NCBI GenBank assembly: GCA_050084985.1
Contig: JBITNC010000002.1
Location: 8,432,001 to 8,496,000 of the forward strand
DNA length: 64,000 nt
DNA from: Nageia nagi
Lineage: Eukaryota; Pinophyta
Direction: 5' to 3'
Shown: piece after piece, positions 1 through 9,743 of the stretch
Position numbering within the stretch: position 1 is the stretch's first letter
Layout of the letters: each line of letters starts with the position of its first letter
The notes under the pieces: model-generated
What the model saw: the letters and a program-made list of their open reading frames with translations, nothing else
The model's database searches: none
Told to the model about the DNA's origin: nothing
Made by a program: the position numbers and the translations under genes

Positions 1-298
1 AGGTTTCAAGCCATCATCATTAAATTTGATAGGTTAATTATGCATCATCATAGAAACTATCTAAAATAATACATTTCTAAAGTCATACCCATGGTTACAC
101 TTGCACTAGTAATTGAGAATTAAGGTACATATTTAATTAACTTACCAAATTTGATGAGGACAATACGAAATTTAGTTATAAGAAAACAACTAGGCGAGGA
201 AGAAGCTATAAAAACTTTAAAATGATTTGACTTTATTAAGTTGGATTTTAAGAGGCTTAAATTTAGGGTGTACCACTACTAGATCCTTTTCCCTATCA
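1..298. repeat. Right arm of a foldback (MITE-like) element, cut by window start
   Basis: The stretch matches positions 5225-5467 throughout its length, including the segment with 'aagaagctataaaaa' and the end 'accactactagatcc' followed by 'ttttcccta'. The 5045-9460 copy shows that this family has long inverted arms ending in a motif like AGGGGAGAGGATC. The left arm would lie before the window. No coding capacity is visible. Confidence 0.5.
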
Positions 299-447
299 AT
301 GATATATTTAAAAGAAATTTAAAATGATTGTACTTATAGTTTACTTACTAACACAAAAATTTATAAAAGTTAATAATTTAATGCATAAAAATTGATATTT
401 TAATGCATAACTACGATATCAAACATGTTCTATCAATGGAAAAATAT

Positions 448-500
448 ATGGCAATAACCCTCACAACCATTAAAACGTGCTCAACTATTGGCCCCTCTCC
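448..500 (+). repeat. Inverted copy of a SINE-like head
   Basis: About 50 bases beginning 'caataaccctcacaaccat' are the reverse complement of 995-1043. The two form an inverted pair about 590 bp apart. The plus copy diverges after 'ctattggcccctctcc' and lacks the downstream box B seen in the other copy, so it is either a truncated SINE head or one arm of a larger foldback. Confidence 0.45.
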
Positions 501-671
501 CCTAGCTTTCCAATAGCATGAGAGAGAAGAGGTCTTATTGGTGCAAGAAGGGTAGAAGGTAGGTGACATGTGGATATCTAATGATGTACATTATTTTCAT
601 GCAAGGTATGATAATCAGTAAATGTGAGTCTTAGATTTTTCAAAGAAACACCTTCGTGTACTTAATGATAT

Positions 672-860
672 CAAGCTTGAAATTTGACACTCGTATTGAA
701 CATTTTTAGGGTTTTTAAACATTTTTTATGATAATTTCTTATTTTTAACCATCACATATGAAGGGTATATATTCTTTATTACTGTCAAAATTATTTATAT
801 ATAAAAATAAAAAAATTATAAATTTATCAATTTTTTAAAATATTCATCTAAAATTGATAT
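672..860. repeat. Dispersed AT-rich repeat, copy 1
   Basis: Beginning 'ttgaaatttgacac' and continuing through 'gtattgaacattttt', this segment is clearly related to 12313-12470, directly upstream of the receptor kinase gene. It has no coding capacity and no terminal repeats that I can see. It is probably a fragment of an uncharacterised mobile element. Confidence 0.45.
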
Positions 861-871
861 ATATAGGGGAA

Positions 872-1045
872 AGAAAGAAAGAAAGTTTATTGATGTCCAT
901 GGAAGACCAAGAGCGATCTATGGGACAACTAGATGGGAGTGCCATGTATGTCATAGCTGGTGGGAATTGAACACGAGACTCAGGACACAAAGAGGAACCA
1001 ATAGTTGAGCACGTTCTAATGGTTGTGAGGGTTATTATCATATAT
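872..1045 (-). mobile_element. tRNA-derived SINE-like element
   Basis: Read on the minus strand, the segment has a box A-like stretch (TGCTCAACTATTGG, about 998-1012). About 30 bp further on is a box B, GTTCAATTC (964-972), which fits the pol III consensus GWTCRANNC. The 3' end is a short CTTT-rich tail near 872-885. This order of A box, B box, unrelated body and simple tail is the layout of plant tRNA-derived SINEs. No clean target-site duplication was found and the family is not identified. Confidence 0.45.
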
Positions 1046-1161
1046 TTATTCCTTCATAAAACATATTTGGTCTAATAGTTGTACATTAAATTATCAATTA
1101 TTATTCATTAAATTATCAAACTTTATAAATTTTTATGTTAATAAATAAATTATAAGTAATC

Positions 1162-2093
1162 AATTTAAATTTATTTTTATGTCAAGAGGCATAACTATAG
1201 TTGTAACAAGGGGGTGAAGTGGAGAGCAAAATATTACATGTGAGTCCATTCTATTAAACAATTGGCAGGAAAAATATAAAAAAAAATTATAGAGTTAACT
1301 TAAATAAACCAACACATATTTAAAAAAAAAAGGTATAAATATATGCAAATTCAATCCATATAATTGGAAGTCTATTATAATTTATTTATCGCTTCCATGT
1401 AAGATCTCACTCTTTATTATTATATTTATTATTTTTAATATTTCACTAAATTTTAAAAAAAATGCTATAAAATTTTAAATAAGTTTGATATAAAAACATT
1501 TCACTATAAAATTTAGATTACAGATTAAAATTTAATATTGAGTATACATTTAGATTAAAGATTAAATTTAAATATTCAATATTGTATATTTTAGATTACA
1601 GATTAAATATATTTTAGATGATATATATTTTAGGTTATTTTCACAATTAAATATATTTTAGATTACACCTAATATTTGCATAAAGTGATTATTTTAAATG
1701 TAATTTTTATTTTTAAAATTAATTTTATTTGTAAATTAGTCATATTAATGTTATATTTAAATTTTAATATGTTATTTTTATTAGTTATATTTAAAATAGT
1801 TATATTTTTTAATATCAAATAGCTTTAAATAAAGGGTAATATCAATTTTGCAAATTAGAAATAGATTAATGATATTTTTATTAGTTAAAAATAGATTAAT
1901 GCTATATTAAAATTTGGCAAGTACTTTGATACTTTAATGTTGATACCAATATTATATCTAATTTGATAGTTTTATATAATCTAAAACTAGCTTTGATATA
2001 ACCCCTTATATATCAATACCAAGAAATGAGAAAAATCCTTCATAATGATATCTCTCACATTTTTTGATATATAAAGGAATATATCAAAGCTAG
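1162..2093. repeat. AT-rich dispersed repeat, longer copy
   Basis: The left end ('atgtcaagagg' followed by 'gtaacaagggggtg') matches 18261-18345, and the right end ('ttgatatataaaggaatat' then 'atcaaagctagt') matches 18718-18746. The order and orientation of both ends are the same, so these are two copies of one repeat, with the interior longer here. The interior is extremely AT-rich and carries no coding sequence. Confidence 0.45.
1986..2093. repeat. Short hairpin repeat
   Basis: The 31-base arm at 1986-2016 (starting 'actagctttgatata') is nearly the reverse complement of 2064-2094 (ending 'atatcaaagctagt'), giving a loop of about 47 bp. One arm recurs alone at 18718-18746. The minus-strand LTR element inserted exactly at the outer edge of the right arm. 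Confidence 0.55.
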
Positions 2094-2337
2094 TGAAAGG
2101 AAATAGAATGAATTGATATTATACTATGAAGTAGAGCCCAAATAAATAGGGTAAAGTACAAGCTAGTGGACAAATACATGATAACCATGTGTGAGGATAA
2201 AGTCCACAAGATGAAAAATATTTGTTATGATCTAATCATAACAAACTAACAAATAAATTTTAAACCTATGAATAAAGAATAAAATACTCTTAAAAAGATT
2301 AAGCAAATATTATACCTAAGTATAATATACTCTAACA
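2094..2337 (-). repeat. 3' LTR of the small LTR element
   Basis: Aligns along its whole length with 4781-5023, with scattered differences. The adjoining polypurine tract on the minus strand marks it as the 3' LTR. Confidence 0.8.
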
Positions 2338-3270
2338 CCCCCCTTAAATGATACTAGGAGGTGAAATAAGAGACACATCCATAAATATGAGTCCCAACAA
2401 TAAGGCCTGATTAGGTACTCATATACAAAAAATCTCTCCAAGTAGAGAAAATGGAGAAAACCCATAGGAAAAACTCTCCCTAAAAGAGAGAAAGAAAAGT
2501 AAGAAGGTGGATAACTTCCATCACTTAAGAAATCATGCTCATTGAATTTGGTACAGTGATATGAAGAGACTAATGCCAATGAACAACTGCAAGCCAAAAG
2601 CTAAAGAACTCCTAAAAATTAGGATAAAAGAGCTACCAATATGCATAAATGAGTCAAACAACACTACTTAATCAACACCAAAAAAGAGAGTCCCTCAACC
2701 TAAAAATAGGGCAAAAGTCCACTATGAAAAGTATATCGGTAATGCAACTGTATACCATAAGCAAAAATAAGTAGCAAATTTCGTCATGCACATATCATAT
2801 TGAGCTAAGCCAAGAGACCTAGCAAGGAGCCCATGTACCATGGAGAATAAGGAGTACACATCATTAAAGAACCAAGCTAGGAGCTTGTATGCAAAGAAGA
2901 AAGCACACGTAATTAGAGACCAAGCTTGGAGCCCATATGTTGAGATCCATAAAAAAGAGGTTTCTTCAAACATGCTTTCACATAACTCAATGAGAGTTCT
3001 TAAGGAACCATAGTAAAACCTATAGGATATGGAGACCCAATTCTGCTAAGAGAGTTGTGAGTGTAGCAAGATCAAAGGAAGCATTAGCAGTTGATAATCC
3101 CTCTTAATGCTGATGAGGACAAATGGCAAGTCACAAGATAAGTTAATGGGAAGACCACCATAAGATCCATGAAGGACTCAAATAAGCTACATTAAGGATA
3201 AGGGTATGAGTTGGGCTATGAGACTTGTGAAGGAACCCAATGAGGTAGTAAAAGACTACCAAAAAAATAT

Positions 3271-3824
3271 CACCCCCATAAAAAATACCTTTATATATTA
3301 GGCTTAAAACCAATTTCACCAAAAAATACTTGAAGTATGCTCTATAATACAAAAAATGGTACTCAAAATAGAGTCTATTTGCAAAAGTTATGGAATTATT
3401 TCTATTAGGGGTAAAAATTTAAATTTTTAGGGCCTAGACTTTAGAAAAATTTAATTAAATTAAAACTAAGAATTTAATTAAATTTTAAATGCAACACTTT
3501 GAATTATAATTCAAGGCTAGTAGGTAAGGCAAAATGGGTCATGCAGATACCCCCATAAAAAATATCTTTATAGATTAGGCTTAAAATCAAGTTCACTAAA
3601 AAATACTTAAAGTCTACTCCATAATGTAAAAAACAACACTCAAAATGGAGTCTGTTTGCAAAAGTTATGGAATTAATTCTATTTGGGGTAAAAATTTAAA
3701 TTTTTAAGGCCCAAACTTTAGAAAAATTTAATTATATTAAAACTATGAATTTAATTAAATTTTAAATACAGAACTTCAAATTGTGATTCAAGGCTGATAG
3801 GTAAGGTAAAATGGGTCATGCAGT
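3271..3824. repeat. Two tandem copies of a ~275-bp unit inside the LTR element
   Basis: 3271-3546 and 3547-3824 align end to end, both beginning near 'acccccataaaaaata' and ending 'aaaatgggtcatgcag'. The copies have diverged moderately, so the duplication is old. The unit has no open frame of note. Confidence 0.75.
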
Positions 3825-4780
3825 TACTCAAAATGATTAGGTTGGTATGAAGAATCCAGATATGCTAATAAAATGATGATAAGACCTTGGATGTATCCAT
3901 TATGGCCAAAAAACCATCAAAGTGGAAAACTAACAAAAATAAATACCAAAAAAGACAAAGGGGCAATCTAATCAGTAGGGAATGTAGAGTGGCATGCAAG
4001 TCACTAGTCTAGTCAATAGTGTGGGGCCCACAAGGAGAAAGGAAGATGATACCATTAGAGAAGACTCCATGCACAACCTCTAGATCTCTTAAAAAATAAA
4101 TCATGTTTAGTCATGAGATGGAAGTGAGATCCAAAAAACTCCACAAAGGAGAGGAGGTCATTCGATCAAAAATTAGCTCCAAATAGAAATGTTGGACTAG
4201 TTATGGACTAGAGAGGCATGAAATAACATGTCATGGCCACGAACAACCTCCTCAATGCATGAGCACATCCAAAGTACAAAGAACTATGCCATCCACCACA
4301 AAAGGAGCCGTAAGGAGGTCTATTGAGAGCCCAATACATGCAAGAAGAGATCGAGAGTATAGAGTGTTGAAGCAGGATGCCACAAAGCAGGAGGATATGT
4401 TATGTCTACATGATATCAGAGGAGAATGATGCCAAAGTTAATGCGAGAGACACCTTTTTCTTCATAGTTCTCAAAAATGAGTGAAGGAAGATACGAAGAG
4501 ATTGAATCGATGTCAAATAAGGTACAAGAAGGTATCCATAATGAGATGATGTAGCCCAAAAATAAATGTGCTCCCCACACACAGCACAAGCCACCAAATT
4601 TGATGGAGACTCTCATATATGACACCCAAAAAATAGGTCACTTGCCACATAGAGAAAAATCTCACCATCGATCCAAGGAGGTAGGGGAGGGGAATTAGCT
4701 CAAATCTAATCCTCCCTCAAAATTTGCTACTCAAATATAAGAAGTGGTCAGGTTCAGAGAAAGCCTACTCTCTAATACTA

Positions 4781-5023
4781 TGAAAGGAAATAAAATGAAT
4801 TATATTATACAATGAAGGAGAGCCCAAATAAATAGGGTAAGGTATAAGCTAGTGGAAAAATACATGATAACCATGTGTGAGGATAAAGTCCAAAAGATAA
4901 AAAATATTTGTTATGATCTAATCATAATAAACTAACAAATAATATTTAAACTTGGTAATAAAGAATAAAATACTCCTAAAGAACTTAAGTAAATATTATA
5001 CCTAAGTATAATATACTCTAACA
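4781..5023 (-). repeat. 5' LTR of the small LTR element
   Basis: Pairs with 2094-2337. It lies next to the primer-binding-like site at about 4766-4780, so it is the 5' LTR in minus orientation. Confidence 0.8.
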
Positions 5024-5044
5024 ACTAGTAAATATATTATTAAT

Positions 5045-5467
5045 AGGGGAGAGGATCTAGTAGTGGTGCACTCTAATTTTATGTCTCTTAAAAATTGACT
5101 TAATAAAATTGAATCATTCTAAATTTTTTATAACTTCTTCTTCATCTAGTTATTTGTTTATAACTAAAATTTCGAGTAGTCTTCATAAAATTTAATAGCT
5201 TAATTAAATATGTGACTTAATGCTTAACTACTAGTGCGAGTCTAATTATCGATAGGGGGTTGTAATTCACACCCATAGGTATGAAAATTAAAAAAGTGTT
5301 ATTTTGGATAGTTTGTATTATGATGCATAATTAACCTATCAAATTTGTTGATGACCACTCAAAACCTTAGTTATAGGAAAAAAACTAGGCGAAGAAGCTA
5401 TAAAAAATTTAGAATGATTAGAATTTATTAAGTCAAATTTTAAGAGGCATGAAGTTAGGGTGCACAA
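5045..5467. repeat. Foldback element, interrupted by a copia insertion
   Basis: Left end 'aggggagaggatctagtag' at 5045 is mirrored by 'ctactgaatcttctcccct' at 9441-9459, on the far side of the inserted copia element. Within 5045-5467 the first ~150 bp ('gtctcttaaaaattgactt') are mirrored by the last ~150 bp ('attttaagaggcatgaag'), so the element folds into a long imperfect hairpin. Related ends occur at 1-298 and about 19161-19195. Confidence 0.6.
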
Positions 5468-5908
5468 TGAAGAAATTAAACCTTTTTGAATTAATTTTTA
5501 ATTTACCAATATCTCAAGAAGGCACTTACAACATCAACATAATAGCACACTAACATAAGCTAATCTCACAAATAACACAAGATATAAAGTGGTTCCTTCA
5601 TCCTTAGGGGTACATCAACTAAATAAGATCTTATTCTCAAGGACCCTCTCTTGAAGAATCTCTCATCTCTCTCTAAACCTTAAACTTATAGCAAATATTT
5701 TTTCCAAATTGTATAATATGAAAGGGGGGTACCTCTCTATTTATAAGAAGAAAACCACTCTTTAACCTCCCTTTAATCCAAGGATAAGGTTAAATATATT
5801 TCTATATTTAATCCTTTAATGCTTTAAGGTATATAAAGATACTTTAAGCATTAAGTGTATTTATATTAAAGATAAATATTACACAATATTACATTACAAA
5901 TTCTAACA
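5468..5908 (-). repeat. 3' LTR of the minus-strand copia element
   Basis: Starts TGAAGAAATTAA on the plus strand and ends TTCTAACA. It aligns to 8970-9434 and, reverse-complemented, to the LTRs at 26129 and 44895. The adjoining tract (plus strand 'ctctctcttaatg') is a polypurine tract on the minus strand. Confidence 0.8.
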
Positions 5909-6929
5909 CTCTCTCTTAATGTAATATTAGAATAGAGCATAGAGAAAAGAAGAAAGAAAGAGTAAGAGAGAGTCTTCTCCATAAAGATACAAGTGGAGAT
6001 GAGAACTTTTACATCTTTGAGAAATAAGCAAGATTTTAGTTTGAGACTCACTATAATACTATTTGACAAAATAGTTTACAATACAATTATTAACCATAAC
6101 TAATTTCACTATAAGTATAGTAAGTCAATCACTAAGTTGACATGTGAGCCTCCATGAGCCTATCCATCTGAAGTAAGTAACCTATATTCTCAAGATGAAA
6201 CCTACAAGCTACAAGTAGCTTATAAATAAGATCAATTGAATGCATCAATAAAATATTTATATCAATTATAAGATAAATGAACTAAGTAATACCATCCATA
6301 AATTGATCAATGATGCATTATAAGTCATCACAAAAATCCTAAGCCAATACTCATAGTCATATGTTGTATATTAGAAACATGTGTTGATCAACAATAAAAA
6401 AAGAGCATATGCATATATGAATTATTCACATATGGATAACCAAATAGTGCCAACAAACACATACTAATTTCTCACATAGTGATAACAAAAATCAAAATGT
6501 ACCATGAGTTATCACACAAAATGAACTAACCATAAAGATGTATATTTAATATCAACATAATACAATAAAATATTCTCTTAAAGATGAAGTTATCATCACA
6601 AATATGAATTTAACATAAGAATTCAACCTTCACTCCCCCTTGAGGATAACTTCACTAACCATAAGAAACTTTTAAAGTGTGCACAATAAAGTTTCTTAAA
6701 GTAGTCTAGTGAATAAATAAGAAGAGTCAAAAGTCAAATGAACAGAGCTATAGTTGTTTCATCAAGAACTTTCTCCTTGATATAATATGCTTGAATTTAC
6801 AATGCATTATAAGTCATCATTAAGATGTCAAAACATTATTTATAGTCATCAAAAAATAATGTATAAGTAAGGTATACAAATAAAAAATAAAAAAAGCGCA
6901 ACAAGAATTCAACCTTTACTCTTTTTTCA

Positions 6930-7200
6930 AGGCAACTTCATCAACCCAATAGAATCCCTAATCTTAGAGAATTGGGTTTCAGGAAGGGGCTTGGTGACCA
7001 AATCATAGACTTTAAGATGATGAAAAATACTACTAGTGTAGAAAACCATCCAAAACTTTCTCTTTGATGAATTAGTCTTAGATTTCTACGTGCTTTATTC
7101 TCTAATAGAAAATAAGATTCTTTGCCAAAGCAATAGCTGATTAATTATTTAAATAAATTTGAGATGGATGAACTTGCTCATACCCATTTTTTTTAAAAAT
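6930..7200 (-). pseudogene. Copia pol C-terminal (RNase H end) remnant
   Basis: Minus-strand translation gives short conserved pieces separated by stops and a frameshift: a FIKEKVLDGFLH-like segment, then DLVTKPLPETQFSKIRDSIG. The latter is the usual extreme C-terminus of copia polyproteins, where the motif TKPLP is characteristic. The same region in the better preserved copies lies at about 33040-33206. Upstream pol domains are absent, so this is a deletion remnant with no activity. Confidence 0.6.
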
Positions 7201-7612
7201 ATGCTTCAATCAAATGGCTTCTTAGGCTACAATTGATATTGTATAATATTCAACCTCTATGTGGAGAGAGTAGCAATAGGTTACTTCTTGAAAGCCAAGA
7301 GATAGTACCTGAACTAATGCTAAACACATAAGTAAAGGTTGATTTTATGCCATCTCTATCTCTTCCATAGTTAGAATCTAATAATCTTGAGAGAAAAATG
7401 ATAGCAGCTTATCATACATGAGTGCAAGATCCTTAGTGCCTGCAACATACCTCAAAATTTATTTAAATGCATTAAGGTGCCCAACATAAGGCTTTTGCAA
7501 TTAACATATTATTGCTACATATTAAGTAATTTTACTTAAAAATTACAACTAATAAACTATTCTTAGTAAAAATAATGCATGGTAATAACATAAGAATGAA
7601 CTAACATGTTAG

Positions 7613-8733
7613 TATAGGGTGGGTGCAAGAAGTTGGGTCCACTTTAAGGCTAAAAAGTAAGTGTTTTCTTTGATTTTCATGTTTGGGTATGATTGATCTC
7701 AAAAATTGAAGTACTTAGACATGGAATCGTAAAAAAGGTCACTAAGGTGAAAATGTAGTGCTCAAAGTCTAGTTATGAAATATATAATTATTTCCAATAC
7801 CTAAGTCATAGAATTAAAATTGATAAAATGAAAAAAATATCACTTTTTAAAAAAAAAACTATTTTTAGACCATACCATGCACATGTCCGTCCACCATAAT
7901 TTGAATAAAATCAAGGTATTTTTCAAAATCCTTTTAGGAAAAGATACCTAACACATTAGATCTTATCTTGGATATTTTTTCATAATTTTTGAATCAATAT
8001 ATTTTTTATTAATTTTGTACCGAGCATGTTTATGGTTTCAAAAAGTGCTCATTTTTTCCACCATAATTTAATCTAAACTTAATATTTTAAAAAAAAAAAA
8101 ATTATTTCTTATAAATAATTTTATGAATCTTGTCCCTGTATAATTTGTTTTTCATAACTCCAAAAAAAAACTTATTAAGAAAATATGAAAACCTCATATT
8201 TCAAGTATATGGACCATATTTACTATAAAATTATTAAAAAATACAAAATCTTATCCAATTGTAAAACAAATTACATTTTGAAATCTACACTCTTTAATCT
8301 ATAATGGGTTTTAATTTTATGAAAAAATTCTATAAAAAACTCTATCAAACATATGCATGAAGTTGAGATTTTTTCATTAAACTTGCCACGAACATATACT
8401 TAAGGTCCAAGGCTAAGTGTTGGTTCATCAAGCTAAGTTTTTTGAACCTAAATCTGAGACCAAATTGTAGATTCAAATATCGAGATCCTGATATTAATGA
8501 ATTAAAATTAGGATCTCGATTTATGTTTGAGATCCTGATATTTGTAGTTATTTTTTCTTTAAATATTGAGATCTTAATATTTGTATGGATCCCTAACCTA
8601 AATCAAGATCCTGATATTTATTGAAATCCCCAAACCTAAATCAAATCGTAATTTTTTCAACTTCGAATTTTTACTCAGTAGATTTTCTTCACTTCCCCTT
8701 CAAGTGGACCCAACTTTTTACTTTCACCCTATA
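7613..8733. mobile_element. Non-autonomous DNA element with ~32-bp terminal inverted repeats
   Basis: The ends 7613-7644 ('tatagggtgggtgcaagaag' onward) and 8702-8733 (ending 'actttcaccctata') are inverted copies, and both contain AGTTGGGTCCACTT or its complement. The element lies inside the leader remnant of the minus-strand copia element, so it inserted later. A second, right-truncated copy is at 57320-58255. Near the right end (8470-8620) the motif 'gatcctgatatt' recurs in both orientations. No transposase is present. The superfamily is unclear; flanking TA dinucleotides would be compatible with a 2-bp target duplication. Confidence 0.6.
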
Positions 8734-8969
8734 GCCAAAAAAATATAGCAATAATATAATATCTATTTTGAACAAATTTTGCTAAATAAAACTTTATAAT
8801 CGAAAGAACCAAAATGGTTAATAATATAAGCAAAACTTGACAAAAAACAAGTTAGGAGGGATATTATACCTTCAAATCTTTTTACCTCAACAAAATTGAT
8901 GGAGAAAGAAGAGGAATGTACCTTCAAGGATGTTGAAGAGGAGCCTTTAAGAATAGCTTTGATACCACT

Positions 8970-9434
8970 TGAAGAAATTAACTCTTTTTGAATTAATCTT
9001 TAGTTTACCAAGATCTAAGAAGGCACTTACAACATCAACACAATAGCATAATAACACAAGTCAATCTCACAAATGACATAAGATATAAAGTGGTTTTTCC
9101 CTTCTTGGGAGAACATCCACTAACTAAGATTTTCTTATTTTCAAAAACCTATCTTATAGAATCTCTCCTTTCTCTAAACCCTAAACCTATAGCAAAGCTT
9201 GCTTCCAAGTTGTACAATATGAGAAGGGGGTACCTCTCTATTTATAAAAAGAAATCTACTCTTTCACCTCCCTTTAACCTAAGGATAAGGTTAAAGATTT
9301 TCCTATATTTAATACTCTTTCTATATTTAATTCCTTTCTATATTTAATTTTTTAATTCTTTAAGGTATCTAAAGATACTTTGAACATTAAATGAATTTAC
9401 ATTAAAGAGAAATATTACATTACAAATTCTAACA
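8970..9434 (-). repeat. 5' LTR of the minus-strand copia element
   Basis: Aligned to 5468-5908, with a local duplication of 'ctatatttaat' near 9303-9345 that makes it longer. It adjoins the primer-binding site at about 8955-8966. A TATA-like TATAAATAG lies at about 9237-9247 on the minus strand, as in the other LTRs of the family. Confidence 0.8.
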
Positions 9435-9743
9435 AAAAAACTACTGAATCTTCTCCCCTATATGCATAAATTAAAAATATTTATATTTGATTCAAATAGA
9501 ACATATATAATTAATGTATGTTGAAGAACATAAAAAAATTAAATATATTTTGATAGGTATTAAAATGTCATTAAAAATTTTAATGATGGGTAGGGTCAAA
9601 AGTCAAATTTCAACCCAAGTTACAATTCATCATGTTTTATATAAATAATGAAAGCACTATTATTTTACTAGAGGATGAGAACTACAAGAAAATAAATTAA
9701 AAACAAACTGTACCCAATATCAACATTACTAAATTTAACTCTG

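Larger units (their letters stand above)
2094..5023 (-). mobile_element. Small LTR retrotransposon without recognisable coding region
   Basis: Two direct repeats of about 244 bp (2094-2337 and 4781-5023) start TG and end CA and enclose about 2.4 kb. On the minus strand a primer-binding-like site (AGTATTAGAG, resembling the initiator-Met TGGTATCAGAG type) lies beside the 4781 repeat, and a purine tract (TTAAGGGGGG) lies beside the 2337 end. Both indicate minus orientation. Flanks gctag and actag are a target-site duplication with one mismatch. No gag or pol similarity could be found inside, and the longest open frames are under 100 codons. It is therefore probably a non-autonomous (TRIM/LARD-like) element, or one too decayed to read. 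Confidence 0.8.
5468..9434 (-). mobile_element. Internally deleted Ty1/copia retrotransposon, minus strand
   Basis: Two LTRs (5468-5908 and 8970-9434) of the same family as the LTRs at 26129, 36849 and 44895 enclose a reduced interior. On the minus strand a primer-binding site TGGTATCAAAGC sits at about 8955-8966, and a purine-rich tract precedes the 3' LTR. The interior keeps the non-coding 3' region (about 5909-6950, matching 33480-33960) and the last part of pol (about 6930-7200). Gag, protease, integrase and reverse transcriptase are missing. A TIR element is inserted at 7613-8733. I do not see a clean target-site duplication. Confidence 0.8.

Noticed and set aside
5463-9439. Target-site duplication of the minus-strand copia element
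   Set aside because: The flanking five bases (cacaa and aaaaa) do not match well enough to claim one.
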